Shown piece after piece: positions 60,744 to 64,000 of a stretch of 64,000 bases of DNA. The number at the start of each line of letters is the position of its first letter. Position 1 is the stretch's first letter. The notes under the pieces are model-generated. The model was not told where the DNA came from and searched no databases. It worked only from the letters and a program-made list of their open reading frames with translations. This DNA is from Litoreibacter roseus (lineage in GTDB: Bacteria; Pseudomonadota; Alphaproteobacteria; Rhodobacterales; Rhodobacteraceae), in NCBI RefSeq assembly GCF_009811795.1, contig NZ_BLJE01000001.1, positions 682,001 through 746,000 of the forward strand, in the 5' to 3' direction. A program made the position numbers and the translations under genes.

Positions 60744-61169
60744 ATGGCCCAAACACCAAAAAAGACCGCTGCGAAAGCAGCTCCACGTCGATCTACGACG
60801 CGGGCGACGGCAAAGAAACCTGAAGCGGCGGCTAAGCCCCGCGAGGTCAAGAAAACTGTCGTGAGTACGAAAAACGTTGCGGTCCACTCAGCGGAAGGGG
60901 CCTCGGTTCAAAATGCGCCAGATCGCGCCTCCAGTGGAATTGAGGTGCGCAAGGGCGATCTGGTCGATCGAATGATGGCGGCGAGCGGGATGAAAAAAGG
61001 CGAAGCCCGCCGCGCATTGGAGGCAAGCCTTGCGGTCTTGGGCGCTGCTCTGCGCGAGGGCCATGACATCAACGCGGCCCCCCTTGGGAAAATAAAGATT
61101 ACCCGTCAAAAAGAGACCCAAAACGGGCGGTTGGCAATCTGTCGTGTCAAACTCAAGAAAGCAGACTGA
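60744..61169 (+). CDS. HU/IHF-fold DNA-binding protein with Lys/Ala-rich N-terminal tail
   Basis: A 141-residue protein. The first 60 residues are rich in Lys, Ala and Thr (KKTAAKAAPRRSTTRATAKK), like histone H1-type tails. The HU-like domain follows (EVRKGDLVDRMMAASGMKKGEARRALEASLAVLGAALREG...PLGKIKITRQKETQNGRLA). A strong ribosome site GAGGAGGAG precedes ATG 60744. Free-standing, upstream of a tRNA gene. Confidence 0.88.
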   Translation: MAQTPKKTAAKAAPRRSTTRATAKKPEAAAKPREVKKTVVSTKNVAVHSAEGASVQNAPDRASSGIEVRKGDLVDRMMAASGMKKGEARRALEASLAVLGAALREGHDINAAPLGKIKITRQKETQNGRLAICRVKLKKAD

Positions 61170-61218
61170 CCGTCTGCAGCTTGCGTTGCAGGTGTGGGCG
61201 CAGTACACGCGATCTCTC

Positions 61219-61293
61219 GGGTGATTAGCTCAGTGGTAGAGCGCTTCGTTCACATCGAAGATGTCAGGAGTTCAAATCTCTTATCACCCACCA
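61219..61293 (+). tRNA. tRNA-Val(CAC)
   Basis: 75 nt including encoded CCA. Acceptor GGGTGAT/ATCACCC perfect; anticodon stem CTTCG/CGAAG with loop TTCACAT (anticodon CAC, reads GUG); TTCAAAT T loop. Confidence 0.95.
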
Positions 61294-61302
61294 GTTTTTT
61301 CC

Positions 61303-61329
61303 AAGGGCGCCCTGATCGCGGGCGCCTTT
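61303..61329 (+). terminator. hairpin after tRNA-Val(CAC)
   Basis: Stem AAGGGCGCCC / GGGCGCCTTT with one G-T pair and a 7-nt loop, followed by further T-rich sequence. Ends 21 bp before the histidine phosphatase start. Confidence 0.6.
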
Positions 61330-61350
61330 ACATGTTGAAGGTGCGCGCAG

Positions 61351-61926
61351 ATGTCCAATTATCCTGAGATCTACGTGCTTCGTCACGGCGAGACGGAGTG
61401 GAACGCGGAAAGCCGGATGCAGGGTCGGTTGGATTCACCGCTCACAGAAAAGGGAATTGCTCAAGCGCGACGGCAGGGCAGGCTTCTGGCCGGCTTTGAC
61501 TGGTCGGGGTTCGATGTCTGGTGCAGCCCTCAGGGTCGGGCCTTTCAAACTGCCGCCATTGCGCTTGTGGGGCATGTCGAGATGCTACGCACAGACGATA
61601 GATTGTGCGAGATAGACGTGGGCGACTGGCAGGGGTGCTTGCGAAAAGACCTACCGCTGGTTGAGCCACAACCGATGACACAGTCCTTGCCGGTTGAGCT
61701 TTACAAAAACGCGCCCAACGGTGAGGGGTTCGCCAGATTGCGCGCGCGCTGCACTGCATTTTTGGACGATTTGGCGCGCCCAGCTGTGATCGTGACCCAT
61801 GGTATAACGTCCAGGATGCTGCGCACGGTGCATCTTGGATTACAGGATAACGCCGTTGCTGATCTACCGGGCGGGCAGGGGGTGGTTCACCATGTCAAAG
61901 ATGGCGCGCAAAAAATACTGAAATAG
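61351..61926 (+). CDS. histidine phosphatase family (phosphoglycerate mutase-like)
   Basis: A 191-residue protein. RHGETEWN (residue 10 onward), MQGRLDSPLTEKG, and the second histidine in VIVTHGITSRML are intact. Length suits the short PGM/phosphatase type (for example CobC-like or GpmB-like). It lies alone between two tRNA-Val genes. Confidence 0.9.
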   Translation: MSNYPEIYVLRHGETEWNAESRMQGRLDSPLTEKGIAQARRQGRLLAGFDWSGFDVWCSPQGRAFQTAAIALVGHVEMLRTDDRLCEIDVGDWQGCLRKDLPLVEPQPMTQSLPVELYKNAPNGEGFARLRARCTAFLDDLARPAVIVTHGITSRMLRTVHLGLQDNAVADLPGGQGVVHHVKDGAQKILK

Positions 61927-61980
61927 CGTACTTGGCCCCTTGCGAACCGGTCTAGTCTTCCGGTATGAACGCCGCCGGAA

Positions 61981-62056
<76 letters not shown>

Positions 62057-62111
62057 TTCCCTTAAATTTCAGCGAAACATCTGCTGAGGCTGCAATCGCT
62101 GCTTTTGCTGG

Positions 62112-63761
62112 CTAGGATGCTCGACGTAGCTTGCCACTGGCTGATGCATCGTTGGTATCAGTTGCCTGCTGTGGTTGAGACCTGAAAATCTGCAAAACGT
62201 CCTGCAGCTTGTTTGCGCATGTTTGTAGCCGCCGCGATTTTTGGGAATACTCTTCTGCAGACGTCGCCGTTTGTTGCGTGATCTGGTCGATGCTCGATAC
62301 CGTGGATGACGCGCCCTGTACACTTCCAGATTGTTCCTCGCTGGTTTTAGCGATTTGCCCGGTCATGTCCGCGACCTCGGCGATTGACGATACGATATCC
62401 GTCAATGCGACCCCAACCTTGTTTACGAGCTTAACCCCGTCGGCGACCTCGTTGGAGCTGCGGTCAATGAGCTCGCGAATGTCCTTGGCCGACTCTGTGG
62501 ATCGTTGCGCCAACGCCCGGACCTCTTGGGCCACGACAGCGAAGCCAAGACCGGCTTCGCCCGCGCGGGCGGCCTCAACGGAGGCATTCAGCGCAAGCAG
62601 ATTGGTCTGCGATGAAATCTGATCGATCACCGCGACGATCTGAGAGATTTGTCCGGCACTTTCTGTCAGTCGCGACATCGCACCGGTCGCATTTTCTACG
62701 ATTTCTTGGCTTGCCTGGGCCTTTTGAGAGGTGGCAGAGGCCAGACGGGCCATGCGACCTGCGGAGGTGACATTCACTTTTACGGACGCAGCCATGTCAA
62801 CCATCATCGCCGCGGTTTCTTCTACCGATGCAGCTTGTTGGGCCGTCTGGCTGGAAAGTCGTTCCGAGCCTGCGGAAATCTCAGCGGACTCGTTTGAAAT
62901 CTCGGTGCTTGCGGCGTCAATCTCGGAAACGATGTGGCGGAGTTCGGTTATTGTGGCATTCACGTCGGTCTGCAGGCTCGCAAATGCACCTTTGTAGTCC
63001 CCGGCCACGGCTGTGGTCAGGTCGCCGTGGGATATGTTCGACATGACACGACTGGTTTCCGAGATGCCGGTATCTACGGTTTGGATGAGTTCGTTGATCC
63101 CGTCGGCAATACGCTGGAGTCGCTTTTCAGCAAAACTTTCTTCAACCCGGCACGAGAAGTCACCTGCAACGCCTGCCCGCACAACGTGACCAAGCGACGA
63201 ATTGAGCATGTCGACCATGTCTTCGCGCGCGGCCGCGTTCGCCTCGGCCTCAAGGGTGATCGAGCTTAGAACGAGGCTCGCAAAACCAAGGGCCGCGGTA
63301 CTTATGAAGAGGATGACCGCATGCATGATAGCCCGGCTAATGTCCGCGCCGCCCGGATAAACCAGTTCTGGTAGGACAAAATTCAGGACGACATGGTGAA
63401 GTGCGACGGTGGCCGCCCCCGCAATAATTGCGCGGGGATCGACGAGTAGGATCAGGATACCCATTGTCGCGAAGAAATGCATATGTGCGTCGACCTGCCA
63501 GGGGTGCCCCGCCAACGCGCTGACGAAAACTGCGACCTGTGCTTGAGCAATAATGCCGAAGATAGCCCTGTTCGTTGAGGATCTCTCAATTCCGCGCAAG
63601 ATATAGAGACCTACCGCCGCAAAGATTGTCGCAACGATGCCAATCCTGAGCGTCTCGCCATCGGTCGTAATGCTCGCACACAGGGCTGCGAGTGTGTTCA
63701 GTATCATGAGGCCAGCGAGCCAAGGGCGACCGTTCAGTCGGAATTGCGTCAGTTTTTGCAT
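62112..63761 (-). CDS. methyl-accepting chemotaxis protein with a polytopic His-rich sensor
   Basis: A 549-residue chemoreceptor. The first about 170 residues form six hydrophobic segments with conserved polar residues ([26 protein letters not shown]; His86, Asp91, His93, His95, His122, His123), unlike the usual periplasmic ligand domain. A HAMP-like linker (about 180-280) leads to the signalling hairpin, whose tip reads [41 protein letters not shown]. No C-terminal CheR pentapeptide is visible. Ligand unknown. Confidence 0.9.
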   Translation of the reverse strand: MQKLTQFRLNGRPWLAGLMILNTLAALCASITTDGETLRIGIVATIFAAVGLYILRGIERSSTNRAIFGIIAQAQVAVFVSALAGHPWQVDAHMHFFATMGILILLVDPRAIIAGAATVALHHVVLNFVLPELVYPGGADISRAIMHAVILFISTAALGFASLVLSSITLEAEANAAAREDMVDMLNSSLGHVVRAGVAGDFSCRVEESFAEKRLQRIADGINELIQTVDTGISETSRVMSNISHGDLTTAVAGDYKGAFASLQTDVNATITELRHIVSEIDAASTEISNESAEISAGSERLSSQTAQQAASVEETAAMMVDMAASVKVNVTSAGRMARLASATSQKAQASQEIVENATGAMSRLTESAGQISQIVAVIDQISSQTNLLALNASVEAARAGEAGLGFAVVAQEVRALAQRSTESAKDIRELIDRSSNEVADGVKLVNKVGVALTDIVSSIAEVADMTGQIAKTSEEQSGSVQGASSTVSSIDQITQQTATSAEEYSQKSRRLQTCANKLQDVLQIFRSQPQQATDTNDASASGKLRRAS

Positions 63762-63783
63762 AAGATGTCCGCGCTTTCCGTGG

Positions 63784-64000
63784 TCATGTTTCTGTTCGAC
63801 ACAACACGGCGCTCAGGGAGCCGTCGAGAACAAGGATCGCGCCCTCCCGCCTGAGCCGCGAGATGAACCCGTCATCTTCGCCAATCGCAATGAACATTCC
63901 ACGGATGCCGCCAAACGCGACGACAGCACCGCCAGCCTGAGACACGCGATCATACATCTCGGACGTCTCAAACCATGGCGGAAACAGGACACCAACACTT
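63784..64000 (-). CDS. hypothetical protein, truncated by the window edge
   Basis: The minus strand carries an open frame from position 63999 down to the TGA at 63784-63786 with no start inside the window. The visible 71 residues include [29 protein letters not shown] and [19 protein letters not shown] do not recognise a named family. The stop is 22 bp upstream of the chemoreceptor start, so the two are probably co-transcribed. Confidence 0.6.
   Translation of the reverse strand, partial: SVGVLFPPWFETSEMYDRVSQAGGAVVAFGGIRGMFIAIGEDDGFISRLRREGAILVLDGSLSAVLCRTET

Noticed and set aside
59964-60887. 307-codon frame antisense to the methyltransferase and HU genes
   Set aside because: It crosses two genes and the intergenic region; no ribosome site or motif.
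63813-63998. 61-codon minus-strand frame at the right edge
   Set aside because: Its composition is poor and the neighbouring frame, open from 63999 to the TGA at 63784, reads as a better protein, so that one was taken.

Overview
The window reads as a chromosomal segment of a marine alphaproteobacterium of the Roseobacter group (Rhodobacteraceae). The evidence is a DMSP lyase gene (dddP), an ornithine-lipid acyltransferase, a Rhodobacter-type phosphatidylethanolamine methyltransferase, a ccmABCD block, an LdtR-type MarR regulator, high GC and dense overlapping operons. I see no rRNA, CRISPR array, insertion sequence, prophage or integrase. Two tRNA-Val genes lie near the right end.

Layout. 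0-3 kb: minus-strand DUF177-rpmF-plsX-fabH fatty-acid/ribosome block (fabH runs off the left edge), with bamE divergent. 3.5-8.8 kb: msrB, olsB, an ABC-F ATPase, an LDH2-type dehydrogenase, a DUF3047 protein and a small DMT exporter. 8.9-11 kb: psd-pssA-pmtA, the full phosphatidylserine to phosphatidylethanolamine to phosphatidylcholine route. 11-15.5 kb: an SDR, a GFA protein, a DUF442 protein lacking its cysteine, aspartate aminotransferase, an XRE regulator with sdhE, and ldtR. 15.6-18 kb: ccmABCD. 18.2-20.9 kb: acnA behind a perfect palindrome. 21-25.9 kb: small membrane and thioredoxin-like genes, then a minus-strand operon containing a nitrile hydratase whose beta subunit is split into two genes. 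26-30.5 kb: a 58-codon small gene, then an acyl-CoA dehydrogenase divergent from an APH-like kinase and an enoyl-CoA hydratase fused to a degenerate dehydrogenase half. 30.6-34.9 kb: a complete sugar ABC transporter. 35-37.3 kb: an RTX-repeat protein and urate hydroxylase PuuD. 37.3-40.7 kb: a SitABCD-type Mn/Fe importer with Fur-family-like boxes. 40.9 kb: an FAH-family hydrolase.

41.6-51.3 kb is the most unusual stretch: an animal-type haem peroxidase, a subtilisin-like protease, and a PAP2/vanadium-haloperoxidase-like protein with 17 Gln-Gly repeats, next to a divergent SARP/TPR-type regulator and a pair of unrecognised membrane-anchored proteins. The peroxidase and PAP2 upstream regions share a 10-mer, which suggests common control.

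51.3-60.7 kb is a catabolic region: lactonase plus aldo/keto reductase (the latter behind an 11-G tract at its ribosome-binding site), divergent from a BtpA/SgcQ - M42/SgcX - FGGY kinase operon. It is followed by dddP with a histidine-phosphatase-family gene that appears to start at CTG, and by a DUF3445 haem N-demethylase-family gene with a methyltransferase. The right end holds a histone-like HU protein, tRNA-Val(CAC), a histidine phosphatase, tRNA-Val(TAC), a chemoreceptor with a histidine-rich membrane sensor, and a truncated hypothetical gene.
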